Shown: one piece after another, positions 43,558 to 51,896 of the stretch
Layout of the letters: every line of letters begins with the position of its first letter
Numbering within the stretch: position 1 is the first letter of the stretch
NCBI GenBank assembly: GCA_005791165.1
Contig: SXXW01000024.1
Span: forward strand, 1 to 64,000
DNA from: Cytophagaceae bacterium
GTDB taxonomy: Bacteria > Bacteroidota > Bacteroidia > Cytophagales > Spirosomataceae
Reading direction: 5' to 3'
Length of the DNA: 64,000 nucleotides
Notes under the pieces: model-generated
The model's input: only the letters and a program-made list of their open reading frames with translations
Database searches by the model: none
Told to the model about the DNA's origin: nothing
Position numbers and translations under genes: made by a program

Positions 43558-44682
43558 ATGAAAAAAGAAACTCAAGCGATACATGCGACTAACCTAGTGG
43601 ACGAGACCGCCGCGGCGATCGCCACGCCGATTTTCCTATCCACCACTTTTGCCCGTGATGCCGATGGAAGCTATCCCAAGGGCCACATGTATTCTCGGAA
43701 TTCAAACCCTAATCGGGATGCCCTCGAAAAAGGCTTAGCCATTCTCGAAGGGGGAGCCATAGCCTTTGCTTTTGGCTCTGGTCTAGCCGCCGTCTCAGCC
43801 GTCTTTCAATGCATGAAATCAGGAGACCATGTCCTCATGCCTGCCGTCGGTTATTATGCCTCGATGAAATTAGCAGAGGAAATTATGGGTCCCTGGGGAT
43901 TGCAAATGACCCAAGTGGACATGGAGGATTTGGAGGCCATTAAGGGCGCAATCCAACCCAATACAAAACTCATTTGGGTAGAAACCCCTGCCAATCCCCT
44001 CCTAGGAATTTCCGACATTCAAGCCATATGCACTCTAGCTCATTCGCATGGAATATTTGTTGGCGTCGATAATACCATCGCCACGCCTATTTTACAAAAC
44101 CCGATCTCTTTAGGCGCCGACATCGTCATGCATGCCACCACCAAATACATCGGTGGACATTCGGATGTACTCGGTGGAGCCATCATCGTTCGAGAAGAAA
44201 ACGACTGGTCGGCGCGCTTAAAACGTGTCCAAATTCTGATGGGCGCCACACAAAATCCTTTGGATTGTTACCTATTAGCTCGAGGGCTAAAAACACTTCC
44301 ATTGCGCATGCGCGAACATTCTGCCTCCGCTTTAACCCTAGCCCAAAAATTAGAAAAACACATCGCCATCGAAAAGGTGCATTATCCAGGATTAGCTTCA
44401 CATCCCCAGCATGAGCTCGCTAAGCGCCAAATGCCCAACGGTTTTTCTGGAATGATCTCGATCCAAATTAAAGGAGATGAAGCAAATGCTCGTAAGGTGG
44501 CATCAAGTTTGAAGCTATTCCAACAAGCCACTAGCTTGGGTGGAGTGGAATCTTTGGTAGAACATCGCCGATCCATCGAAGGGCCTGATAGCAAAACTCC
44601 GGGTAATTTACTACGTTTGTCGGTCGGTTTGGAACACGTGGACGACCTGTGGGAAGACCTGGACCAAGCATTATCCGTGTGA
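43558..44682 (+). CDS. Cys/Met-metabolism PLP-dependent lyase or synthase
   Basis: A 374-residue fold-type I PLP enzyme of the cystathionine gamma-lyase/synthase family. IFLSTTFARD near 26, YSRNSNPNRDALE near 45 and VETPANPLLGISDI near 140 are standard. HATTKYIGGHSDVLGG near 192 holds the PLP lysine. Motifs do not decide between cystathionine gamma-synthase, gamma-lyase, methionine gamma-lyase and O-acetylhomoserine sulfhydrylase. It starts 48 bases after lptB and is followed by a sugar transferase gene 1 base later, an odd partner. It acts in the cytoplasm. Confidence 0.88.
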   Translation: MKKETQAIHATNLVDETAAAIATPIFLSTTFARDADGSYPKGHMYSRNSNPNRDALEKGLAILEGGAIAFAFGSGLAAVSAVFQCMKSGDHVLMPAVGYYASMKLAEEIMGPWGLQMTQVDMEDLEAIKGAIQPNTKLIWVETPANPLLGISDIQAICTLAHSHGIFVGVDNTIATPILQNPISLGADIVMHATTKYIGGHSDVLGGAIIVREENDWSARLKRVQILMGATQNPLDCYLLARGLKTLPLRMREHSASALTLAQKLEKHIAIEKVHYPGLASHPQHELAKRQMPNGFSGMISIQIKGDEANARKVASSLKLFQQATSLGGVESLVEHRRSIEGPDSKTPGNLLRLSVGLEHVDDLWEDLDQALSV

Positions 44683-44683
44683 G

Positions 44684-45247
44684 ATGTTAAAAAGATTTAT
44701 TGACATATTGGTTTCCCTCATCGCCGGAATTATCTTCCTGATTCCGATGGTGTTCGTTGGCCTGGCCGTCGCCTTGAGTTCCAAAGGCCCCATCCTCTAC
44801 TGGTCGCGCCGAGTAGGTCGTAACCATGTCGTATTTGCCATGCCAAAATTTCGAACCATGCAAGTCAATACTCCCGTCCTGCCCACTCATTTATTGGCCG
44901 ACGCAAATTCATTTCTCACCCCCATCGGTTCATTTTTGCGCAAAAGTAGTTTGGATGAATTGCCTCAGTTATGGTGCATTTTTATGGGCGACATGTCGCT
45001 GGTGGGTCCTCGCCCCTCCCTTGAAAACCAAACAGATTTAATTCAAGCGAGAGCCTCGGCAGGTGTGCATACACTTGTCCCCGGACTGACGGGTTGGGCC
45101 CAGGTCAACGGGCGTGACGAGCTACCAACCCAACAAAAAGTTGCCTTAGATGCGGAATACCTACAGAAAAAATCATTTTTATTTGATGTTAAAATAATAT
45201 TATTGACCCTTTGGAAGGTGGTGAAGGGGGATGGGGTGAAGCATTAA
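44684..45247 (+). CDS. Initiating sugar-phosphate transferase (PglC/WcaJ catalytic-domain type)
   Basis: A 187-residue polyprenyl-phosphate sugar-1-phosphate transferase of the small, single-domain type. MLKRFIDILVSLIAGIIFLIP is the N-terminal re-entrant membrane segment. YWSRRVGRN, MPKFRTM and LRKSSLDELPQLW follow, and SLVGPRPSLE carries the phosphoglycosyl-transferase motif. It adds the first sugar phosphate to undecaprenyl phosphate at the inner membrane. It is 1 base after the PLP enzyme gene and may start the glycan built by the large minus-strand operon 8 kb to the left. Substrate unknown. Confidence 0.93.
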   Translation: MLKRFIDILVSLIAGIIFLIPMVFVGLAVALSSKGPILYWSRRVGRNHVVFAMPKFRTMQVNTPVLPTHLLADANSFLTPIGSFLRKSSLDELPQLWCIFMGDMSLVGPRPSLENQTDLIQARASAGVHTLVPGLTGWAQVNGRDELPTQQKVALDAEYLQKKSFLFDVKIILLTLWKVVKGDGVKH

Positions 45248-45315
45248 CATTAGGCAATAGGTTTTTTTAGGTAATAAGTAACAGGTATTAGGTAATAGGG
45301 TTTTTTAGGTAATAT
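45247..45315 (+). repeat. TAGGTAATAGG-type intergenic repeat, copy 2
   Basis: Contains several GGTAATA or GGTATTA units, including TTAGGTAATAAGTAACAGG, between the sugar-transferase stop and the convergent AbiEii-like stop. It forms the last codons and stop (TAA at 45305-45307, read on the minus strand) of the AbiEii-like gene. Confidence 0.65.
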
Positions 45316-45943
45316 TGTTGCGGCCTGAAAATAAATACGCTGCATGTGCATTTTGAATAGTTGTTTTTACTTCTTCCCAACTTAAATCGTGAAACATCCA
45401 TGGCATGGCTTCATTCTCCGCATCTTCAAAATAAACTAGACTCTTAAGAACCAAAAAAATAGATCCAGTCGGGTGGTATTTTTGACCATAAAAACTCAAT
45501 AATTGAGTTAAATCGAATTGCTGCAAAATATAATATAAATCGATAAAATCTTTTTTGCTCCCCCTACCTATAATAGCGCCCAATTTCATCGCTGCTATAT
45601 CTTCAATGCCAGCTAAATAAATGCCATCTACTTCCAATCTATTTCGTAACCAAGGATATTCAAAATGAACAATGTCGACCTTAATTTCATCGATTAGGTA
45701 CGTATGAATATTTTTAGAATTGCCCAACACAACCACATCTCCTATTGTTTTTAATTCATCCGTCAATGCATCAAAATCAACGTTCAATAATCCAAATAAG
45801 TCTATATCAATGGACTTTCGATGCCCTATTTGAAGCGCTAATGACGTCCCTCCAACCAAGCGCATTTCACTAAACATGCGTAAGGATTGGAGCTTTTTTA
45901 ATAATTCCAGGGTGGATTCATCGACTGTTTCGTAGTGTAACAT
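45305..45943 (-). CDS. AbiEii/AbiGii-type nucleotidyltransferase (toxin-like)
   Basis: A 212-residue protein of the AbiEii toxin-like nucleotidyltransferase family. VGGTSLALQIGHRKSIDIDLF (near 31) has the GGTSLAL and DxD motifs, and KKDFIDLYYIL near 130 the Lys-Asp pair. It pairs with the small gene upstream (46-base overlap), a setup common in Bacteroidota and often annotated as an abortive-infection-like or type IV toxin module. The target is not known. Its stop codon is inside a repeat. Confidence 0.85.
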   Translation of the reverse strand: MLHYETVDESTLELLKKLQSLRMFSEMRLVGGTSLALQIGHRKSIDIDLFGLLNVDFDALTDELKTIGDVVVLGNSKNIHTYLIDEIKVDIVHFEYPWLRNRLEVDGIYLAGIEDIAAMKLGAIIGRGSKKDFIDLYYILQQFDLTQLLSFYGQKYHPTGSIFLVLKSLVYFEDAENEAMPWMFHDLSWEEVKTTIQNAHAAYLFSGRNNIT

Positions 45944-46209
45944 CTGAAATTTTTAATGGGCAATCCCGTTATATTCACTATAAATGCTAATGCTTTGGGT
46001 TCTAAGGACCTAAATTGAGTAGCTAAAGCCCCTATTTCTCCTATTCCAAACCAGGCTGAAATTAAATTCCAATCTTCCATTAACCCATATTCCAAAACTC
46101 TTTGGACAATAAAACCTTTGTTTTTTTCTATATCAATCCCTTCCAAGGGAGTGTCCCAAAACAAATGCTTTGACAATAATTCAATGGCTATCTTTTGCTC
46201 CATGTTCAT
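45898..46209 (-). CDS. Small partner of the AbiEii-like toxin, DUF6922-like
   Basis: A 103-residue protein. LLSKHLFWDTPLEGIDIEKNK near residue 12 and RVLEYGLMEDWNL near 37 match the small conserved proteins (DUF6922-like) that sit before AbiEii-type genes in this phylum. The overlap with the toxin gene suggests translational coupling. By analogy with AbiEi it could be an antitoxin or transcriptional repressor, but it lacks a visible helix-turn-helix. An alternative Met lies at residue 3. Confidence 0.7.
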   Translation of the reverse strand: MNMEQKIAIELLSKHLFWDTPLEGIDIEKNKGFIVQRVLEYGLMEDWNLISAWFGIGEIGALATQFRSLEPKALAFIVNITGLPIKNFRCYTTKQSMNPPWNY

Positions 46210-46228
46210 GCAAGGTATATTTTTAAAT

Positions 46229-46236
46229 CAAAATTA
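46229..46236 (-). promoter_or_regulatory. Candidate -7 box for the AbiEii-like module
   Basis: TAATTTTG on the minus strand fits TAnnTTTG, about 20 bases before the small gene's ATG. A CAAA on the plus strand at 46251-46254 would be a -33 box, but the spacing is only 14 bases, which is short. Confidence 0.25.
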
Positions 46237-46320
46237 TGCCCATCGGATCGCAAATTCTATTTGAATTTCGTTACCCAAACCCCAAAAAAAGGCGAAATTA
46301 GGCAAAAGGGATTCGGTAAA

Positions 46321-46370
46321 TTTAGGTAAGAGGTTCTCTAGGTAAGAGGTATTAAGTAACAGGTAATAGC
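46321..46370 (+). repeat. TAGGTAATAGG-type intergenic repeat, copy 3
   Basis: TTTAGGTAAGAGG, then CTAGGTAAGAGG, then GTAACAGGTAATAG between the two toxin-antitoxin-like modules. The two 12-base units repeat with one change. Confidence 0.65.
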
Positions 46371-46419
46371 TCAATAGACTGATCATTTTACCAAGGACAG
46401 AAGCCTAGAATCGACAATT

Positions 46420-46581
46420 TTACTGCCCTGCAAGTTTCGACTTGTTTTCAGATAATTGCTTATTTATATATGCTTTTAACTCCTCAAAAGTCATATTTTG
46501 AGTTTCGTTGCTTATTTTTTCTCTGATGTCTCGCATCATTTTTACCGCATCAAACTGCTTTTCGTTTTTAATTGTTTTCAT
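46420..46581 (-). CDS. Small antitoxin-like protein, partner of the PIN toxin
   Basis: A 53-residue protein beginning MKTIKNEKQFDAVKMMRDIR and ending in SENKSKLAGQ. It resembles the small Bacteroidota antitoxins with FDAVKMMRDIRxKIS and a MTFEEL motif encoded next to PIN-domain genes. Its ATG lies 14 bases inside the end of the PIN gene, so the pair is translationally coupled, with the toxin gene first. It has no DNA-binding domain that I can see, so the N-terminal helix may be the regulator part. Confidence 0.72.
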   Translation of the reverse strand: MKTIKNEKQFDAVKMMRDIREKISNETQNMTFEELKAYINKQLSENKSKLAGQ

Positions 46582-47032
46582 AATTAACTAAGTCTTTGGG
46601 GCTTCTAATTTCAATCATTGAATAACCCATTCGTAAATTAACTGAATTATAGCCCTTAATTCTGTCAAGGTTTACGATATGTTTAAAATTCCAACTGGCT
46701 AAAACATCCACTTTGTGAATGGTTGCCAGAGCAATATGACGACAATCTTCCAAACTCGTTTTTCCTACTACTTTTTCGTCAATGTACGTGTCTGCAAGTT
46801 TAATTGCTTCTTCCGTAAGCTCAACTCTTTGAAACTTATCTGAAGAGTATTTTAATATATGCTCTCTAACATGTTGCGGCGCATTTATTAATTCAAGGTC
46901 TAGTAAGTCAGAGACGACAAAAATAATTTCCTTATTTTCAAGACGTTTAAATAACTTGATTGTCGCTTCTTTGAACTCTTCATCAAAGTACCCTCCAACA
47001 ACTGAAGTATCAATATAAATTCGCTGTTTCAT
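46568..47032 (-). CDS. PIN-domain protein (toxin-like ribonuclease)
   Basis: A 154-residue PIN-domain protein. The conserved acidic residues are in YIDTSVVGGYF (Asp8), LLDLELINA (Glu near 48) and TSLEDCRHIALA (Asp near 96), with LASWNFKHIV as the fourth conserved region. VapC-type PIN toxins cleave RNA, often tRNA. The small coupled gene downstream is probably the antitoxin. A -7 candidate (47050-47057) lies just upstream. Family assignment is good; toxicity is not shown. Confidence 0.85.
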   Translation of the reverse strand: MKQRIYIDTSVVGGYFDEEFKEATIKLFKRLENKEIIFVVSDLLDLELINAPQHVREHILKYSSDKFQRVELTEEAIKLADTYIDEKVVGKTSLEDCRHIALATIHKVDVLASWNFKHIVNLDRIKGYNSVNLRMGYSMIEIRSPKDLVNYENN

Positions 47033-47049
47033 TTAAATCAATCTTAAGA

Positions 47050-47057
47050 CAAAGATA
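47050..47057 (-). promoter_or_regulatory. Candidate -7 box for the PIN module
   Basis: TATCTTTG on the minus strand, an exact TAnnTTTG match, lies 18 bases before the PIN gene ATG. A leader of about ten bases would result. No convincing -33 box was found. Confidence 0.35.
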
Positions 47058-47251
47058 GTCAAAATATTTCTGTAGCAGATTTTGGTTCAATCCTCGCTCA
47101 AAACTATTGAATTCCTTTTAAAAAATTATATTTAATTCTGCCAACTCCTTGATAATTTTAAAAAGATGCCAATCAATCCAAATGGCCTACCTAAATTAGC
47201 ATTCAGATAATAAAACTCTACTAGCCAAAGAATTTGGCTTACACCACGAAT

Positions 47252-48991
47252 ATGCTACAAGCCAAAAAGAACTGGAAGTTTTTGCCTCCTCCGAATCCAC
47301 AAGCCATTGCCCAATTGCAAGAGGAGTTAAAAACAACTAAAAACCCATACTTCCTCTCTTTGATGGTGAGTCGGGGCATTCTGACTTTCGACCAAGCCAA
47401 GTATTTCATGGTGCCTTCGTTGGATGATCTGCCGGATCCCTTCCTCATGCAAGACATGGACATCGCGGTAGAACGCTTGGCTTTGGCATTGGAAAATGGA
47501 GAGAAAATACTGATATATGGCGATTATGATGTGGATGGAACGACATCGGTCGCTTTGGTCTATGGATACTTAACCGAAATTTTAGGGGCAGATGCCGACT
47601 ATTACATTCCTGATCGATATAATGAAGGGTATGGCGTGTCCCAAGCGGGAATTCAATATGCCTATGACAACGAATACAGCTTAATCATCTCCTTGGACTG
47701 CGGCATCAAAGCCCACGAACGGGTCGAATGGTGTAATGAAATGGGCATCGATTTTATCATTTGTGACCATCATTTACCCGAAGAAACCATTCCAAAAGCC
47801 ATCGCGGTCCTAGATCCCAAACGGAAAGATTGTGCCTATCCTTTCAAAGAATTAACAGGTTGTGGTGTCGGATTTAAGCTTTTATGCGCCTTTGCCCAAG
47901 CCAATGACTTAGACATGGATCCCATTTTTGAGCGATTGGATTTATTGGCCTGCTCGATAGCCGCCGACATGGTTCCGATCACGGGAGAAAATAGAATTTT
48001 GGCCTACCATGGCTTGGTCCAATTAGGCTCAAATCCAAGTCCCGGCCTTTCTTATTTATTGCAAAAAGCCAATAAAAAAGCACCTATACAGATCACCGAT
48101 ATTGTCTTTTCCATTTCGCCCATCATCAACGCCGCGGGTCGGATGGAACATGCCCATGGCGCCGTGAAGTTATTGTTGGCCTCCGACCTCATCGAAGCGC
48201 AAATGTTGGCCGAGGCTGTCATCCAACAAAACCTAGAGCGCCGAGTGGTCGAAAAAGAAATCGTCAGCCAAGCGCTTTCACTCTTTGACACCAACACATT
48301 TCTGCAAAACGCCAAAAGCACAGTTTTATTTCAAGCGGGTTGGCACAAGGGGGTCGTCGGCATCGTCGCCAGTAAAATTCAAGAATTTTATTTTAGGCCC
48401 ACCATCATTTTAACCGAATCACATGGACAGATTGTAGGCTCAGCTCGATCGGTCAAAGGCTTTGACATACATGCCGCTTTAGAAAAATGCGCGGATTTAT
48501 TAGCCCAATTTGGAGGGCATACACATGCTGCTGGGCTACACCTAAAACCCGAAAACCTTCAAGCCTTCATTGATCGTTTTGAGGCGCTTGTGCAAACAGG
48601 TTTGCCAACAGGCGAGTTGAGGGCTGAATTGACGATTGACCTTCAGGTACCTTTGGAAGCCATGACGCTTTCCTTTTATGATCAATTATTATCCCGACTT
48701 TCCCCCTATGGTCCGGGCAATATGATGCCCAATTTTCTGAGTGGCCCCATTTATTTAACTAAGGCTCCCTTCATCATGAAGGAAGAGCATCTGAAATTAC
48801 ATGTAAGTTCTTCGCCTTCTGGCTCTTCATGGGAGGCCGTGGGTTTTGGGATTCGCAAAGATTTTTACGAAGGACTTTTACATGCCTACGAAAAGCAGCT
48901 CGCGTTCCAAATGGTTTATCATGTGGAAATTAATGAATTTCGGGGCGATCGGAATTTGCAATTGAGGATTTTAGATATTTCAGAAATTTAA
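47252..48991 (+). CDS. recJ: Single-stranded-DNA-specific exonuclease RecJ
   Basis: A DHH-superfamily 5'-3' exonuclease used in recombination and repair. [12 protein letters not shown] near 88 is motif [10 protein letters not shown] near 172 the DHH motif, [16 protein letters not shown] near 292 a core signature, and [12 protein letters not shown] near 415 the DHHA1 glycine/His motif. I start at the ATG at 47252 ([10 protein letters not shown]); the in-frame TTG at 47234 would add six residues. It is clearly housekeeping and more GC-rich than the operons to its left. Confidence 0.95.
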   Translation: MLQAKKNWKFLPPPNPQAIAQLQEELKTTKNPYFLSLMVSRGILTFDQAKYFMVPSLDDLPDPFLMQDMDIAVERLALALENGEKILIYGDYDVDGTTSVALVYGYLTEILGADADYYIPDRYNEGYGVSQAGIQYAYDNEYSLIISLDCGIKAHERVEWCNEMGIDFIICDHHLPEETIPKAIAVLDPKRKDCAYPFKELTGCGVGFKLLCAFAQANDLDMDPIFERLDLLACSIAADMVPITGENRILAYHGLVQLGSNPSPGLSYLLQKANKKAPIQITDIVFSISPIINAAGRMEHAHGAVKLLLASDLIEAQMLAEAVIQQNLERRVVEKEIVSQALSLFDTNTFLQNAKSTVLFQAGWHKGVVGIVASKIQEFYFRPTIILTESHGQIVGSARSVKGFDIHAALEKCADLLAQFGGHTHAAGLHLKPENLQAFIDRFEALVQTGLPTGELRAELTIDLQVPLEAMTLSFYDQLLSRLSPYGPGNMMPNFLSGPIYLTKAPFIMKEEHLKLHVSSSPSGSSWEAVGFGIRKDFYEGLLHAYEKQLAFQMVYHVEINEFRGDRNLQLRILDISEI

Positions 48992-49001
48992 AAATTAGGC
49001 G

Positions 49002-49009
49002 TAAATTTG
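49002..49009 (+). promoter_or_regulatory. Candidate promoter of the 49.0-55.5 kb operon
   Basis: TAAATTTG (TAnnTTTG) at 49002-49009, with TTTC at 48978-48981, 20 bases upstream, as a one-mismatch -33 box. The -7 box is 20 bases before the ATG. This spacing fits Bacteroidota promoters. Confidence 0.4.
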
Positions 49010-49029
49010 TTTTTTTAAGATTCGATACC

Positions 49030-50091
49030 ATGTCAAAAAAATTAATTGTTACAGGTTCTATGGGCCTAATCGGTTCCGAAGTAAGTGAATATTTTCTTCA
49101 GAAGGGATGGGAGGTTCACGGAATCGATAATAACCAAAGAGCTGTGTTTTTTGGCATGCAAGGCGATAATTCTTCCAACAAAGACCGCCTAAAAATATAT
49201 GGCTCCTCATATCATTTACACGATCAAATTGACATAAGAGACCGCCAAGCTATCCTAGACATCATTCCTTCCATTAAGCCGGATGCCATTGTTCATACCG
49301 CGGCCCAACCGAGCCACGACCGGGCGGCGTCCATTCCTTTTGAAGATTTTGATACCAATGCCGTAGGTACTTTCAACTTGTTGGAGTCCCTTCGTCGTTA
49401 CGATACCAACGTTCCTTTTGTGCATTTATCGACCAATAAAGTATACGGCGATGCTCCTAATTTGATCAAAATGAAGGAGTTGGAAACGCGTTATGACTAC
49501 GATGATCCTTCTTATTTTGAGGGTATTTCAGAGAGCTTTAGTATAGATCAGTCGAAGCACTCGCTGTTTGGGGCATCGAAAGTTTCTGCCGATATTTCCG
49601 TACAGGAATATGGACGTTATTTTAATATGCCAACGGCCTGTTTACGCGGAGGTTGCTTAACAGGTCCAAACCATGCGGGAGTAGAATTGCACGGCTTTTT
49701 AAGTTATTTGATCAAGTGCAATATTGAGGAGAAAGAGTATACCGTTTTTGGATACAAAGGAAAGCAAGTGCGCGATAATATCCATTCCTATGACGTAGCG
49801 AGGTTTATTGAGGAGTTTTTAAAGGCTCCCCGCATCGCGGAAGTGTACAACATCGGTGGAGGAAAAGATAATTCGGTTTCTATTTTAGAAGCCTTTGATT
49901 TGATCGCTAAAATTTCAGGCAAGCCCATGAAATATACCTATGTAGATCAAAATAGAATCGGTGATCACATCTGTTATTACAGCGATTTGAAAAAAATGAA
50001 AGCGCATTATCCAAATTGGGATATCACCAAATCGCTTGAAGACGTGTTTGTAGACATTTATACGCGCTACATGGAAACAGCTCAATCATGA
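49030..50091 (+). CDS. CDP-tyvelose/paratose epimerase-like SDR (Phe in place of Tyr)
   Basis: A 353-residue extended [16 protein letters not shown] is the nucleotide loop, [12 protein letters not shown] and [14 protein letters not shown] are characteristic of a subgroup close to CDP-paratose 2-epimerase. The catalytic segment reads HSLFGASK, so a Phe replaces the Tyr of YxxxK. Its reaction is probably epimerisation at C2 or a related step on a nucleotide sugar. It overlaps the next epimerase gene by 4 bases. The two may act in series or as a heteromer. Confidence 0.83.
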   Translation: MSKKLIVTGSMGLIGSEVSEYFLQKGWEVHGIDNNQRAVFFGMQGDNSSNKDRLKIYGSSYHLHDQIDIRDRQAILDIIPSIKPDAIVHTAAQPSHDRAASIPFEDFDTNAVGTFNLLESLRRYDTNVPFVHLSTNKVYGDAPNLIKMKELETRYDYDDPSYFEGISESFSIDQSKHSLFGASKVSADISVQEYGRYFNMPTACLRGGCLTGPNHAGVELHGFLSYLIKCNIEEKEYTVFGYKGKQVRDNIHSYDVARFIEEFLKAPRIAEVYNIGGGKDNSVSILEAFDLIAKISGKPMKYTYVDQNRIGDHICYYSDLKKMKAHYPNWDITKSLEDVFVDIYTRYMETAQS

Positions 50092-51152
50092 AAATATTAA
50101 TTACCGGTGGTTGTGGGTTTGTTGGGTCAAATTTGGCCATCCTTTTTAAACAATATTATACCGATTCAGAAATCTATTGTTTAGACAATCTTTCGAGGCG
50201 AGGATCTGAAATTAATCTACAAAAAATACTGGCACAGGGCATCCATTTTGTCCATGGAGACGTGCGCATAAAAACGGATTTGGAGCGTATTCCAGCGGTC
50301 GACATTGTCATCGACGCTGCCGCTGAACCCTCTGTTTTAGCCGGAACTATTCCTGGGGAGCTGGAGAATTTAATTGACACCAACCTGAACGGCACGATCA
50401 ACACTTTATATTTTGCCAAAAAACATCAAGCGGCTTTCATCTTTTTATCTACGTCTCGAGTATATCCATATGATCGCTTATTGGACGTTTCACTGACTTC
50501 TAACCCCAATCGATTTAATCTTTCTGACGCACAACCCATGCCGGGGATTTCATCGAAAGGTTTAACGGAAGATTTTCCATTAACCGGTTTAAGGTCCTTG
50601 TACGGAGCGACTAAATTGGCCTCCGAATACCTCATTCAAGAATTTGCACATAACTTTAATATTCCGGCGGTCATCAATCGTTGTGGAGTATTAAGCGGTC
50701 CTTATCAAATGGGGAAGATTGACCAAGGAGTGATTGTGCTTTGGATGGCAAGGCATTTTTGGAAAGGTTCATTGTCTTATATTGGGTTTGATGGGCAGGG
50801 CCAACAAGCACGCGACGTGTTGCATGTCCGCGATTTATTCCGATTAGTCCAATGGCAAATAGCCCATTTGAGTTTACAAAAAGGCCAAATATTTAACGTG
50901 GGTGGCGGTTTAGAACAAACTATTTCGTTGGCCGAATTAACCGACGTTTGTTCCCAAATCACGGGAAATACAATATCCATTTCTCAGACCGCTGAAAATA
51001 GACCTGGAGATATCCCAATCTATGTGACCGATAACACCAAAATCACCGAGTTTAGCGGTTGGCGCCCAGAAATCACCGTCCCAACACTCCTTTCAGAAGT
51101 CTACGATTGGTTTAAACAAGATGAGGCCATGTTGAAACCTATATTATCCTAA
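50088..51152 (+). CDS. CDP-paratose 2-epimerase-like SDR
   Basis: A 354-residue extended SDR with [25 protein letters not shown] and YGATK as the catalytic Tyr-x-x-x-Lys. [20 protein letters not shown] and [19 protein letters not shown] are the RfbE-type C-terminal signature. Unlike its 5' neighbour it keeps the Tyr. CDP-paratose/tyvelose epimerases act on CDP-3,6-dideoxyhexoses, but no dehydratase or E1/E3 genes for that pathway lie in this operon. The substrate is therefore open. It is 3 bases from the glycosyltransferase gene. Confidence 0.86.
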   Translation: MKILITGGCGFVGSNLAILFKQYYTDSEIYCLDNLSRRGSEINLQKILAQGIHFVHGDVRIKTDLERIPAVDIVIDAAAEPSVLAGTIPGELENLIDTNLNGTINTLYFAKKHQAAFIFLSTSRVYPYDRLLDVSLTSNPNRFNLSDAQPMPGISSKGLTEDFPLTGLRSLYGATKLASEYLIQEFAHNFNIPAVINRCGVLSGPYQMGKIDQGVIVLWMARHFWKGSLSYIGFDGQGQQARDVLHVRDLFRLVQWQIAHLSLQKGQIFNVGGGLEQTISLAELTDVCSQITGNTISISQTAENRPGDIPIYVTDNTKITEFSGWRPEITVPTLLSEVYDWFKQDEAMLKPILS

Positions 51153-51155
51153 GCC

Positions 51156-51890
51156 ATGAAACTAAGCGTTGTCATCCCTGCATACAATGAAGAAGGCTCG
51201 ATCCAAGAGACCTTAACTTCCTTATATGCAGCGCTTTCGGTAGCAGAGGTCGATCATGAAATTGTGGTGGTCAACGATAATTCCAAAGACAAAACTTTAG
51301 AAATACTTCAAGAGCTTCATAAAGAAATTCCCACATTGGTATGCTTCACCAATCCAGGACCTAATGGTTTTGGTTATGCGATTCGCTACGGTTTGGACCG
51401 CTTTACGGGAGAATGTGTGGGTGTGATGATGTCTGATTTATCTGATGATCCCGCTGATTTAATTGCCTTTTATCGGCTGATGGTACGCGACAATTTAGAC
51501 TGCGTGTTCGGCTCTCGCTTTATGAAAGGTTCAGCGGTTTACGATTACCCAAAACATAAACTAGTGATCAATCGGATTGCCAATTGGCTCATCAAGGTTT
51601 TAATCGGCATCAAATACAATGACTTCACCAACGCATTTAAAATGTATCGAAGTCATACGATTGAAGGCTTGAAACCATTTTTATCTGCACACTTCAATTT
51701 AACCATTGAGTTGCCTTTGAAAGCAATCATCCGTGGGTATTCATTTGGGATTTTACCTAACTCCTGGAGAAACAGGAAAGCGGGGGAATCCAATTTGAAA
51801 ATCAAGGAAATGGGGAGCCGGTATTTATTTATTTTGCTGTACATTTTAATCGAAAAATACCTTTCGAGAAATGACTATTTAAAAAAATAA
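51156..51890 (+). CDS. DPM1/GtrB-like family 2 glycosyltransferase
   Basis: A 244-residue GT2 enzyme with LSVVIPAYNEEGSIQETLTS, VVNDNSKDKTLEI, GFGYAIRYGLDRFTGE and MMSDLSDDPAD. These are the motifs of polyprenyl-phosphate glycosyltransferases. The motif order matches the enzyme encoded at 38103-38828. Together with the two GT-C-like proteins that follow, it would make and use a lipid-linked sugar for periplasmic glycosylation. It starts 3 bases after the upstream epimerase stop. Confidence 0.88.
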   Translation: MKLSVVIPAYNEEGSIQETLTSLYAALSVAEVDHEIVVVNDNSKDKTLEILQELHKEIPTLVCFTNPGPNGFGYAIRYGLDRFTGECVGVMMSDLSDDPADLIAFYRLMVRDNLDCVFGSRFMKGSAVYDYPKHKLVINRIANWLIKVLIGIKYNDFTNAFKMYRSHTIEGLKPFLSAHFNLTIELPLKAIIRGYSFGILPNSWRNRKAGESNLKIKEMGSRYLFILLYILIEKYLSRNDYLKK

Positions 51891-51896
51891 ATCAAG

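Noticed and set aside
43522-46370. CRISPR array from the repeated GGTAATA units
   Set aside because: Units are short, irregular, lack spacers of constant length, and no cas genes are present.
47084-47093. GGTTCAATCC, resembling a tRNA T-loop
   Set aside because: The flanking bases do not form a T-stem, and no acceptor, D or anticodon arm could be drawn around it.
47234-47251. TTG start of recJ
   Set aside because: An ATG six codons later gives a start that fits the family better.
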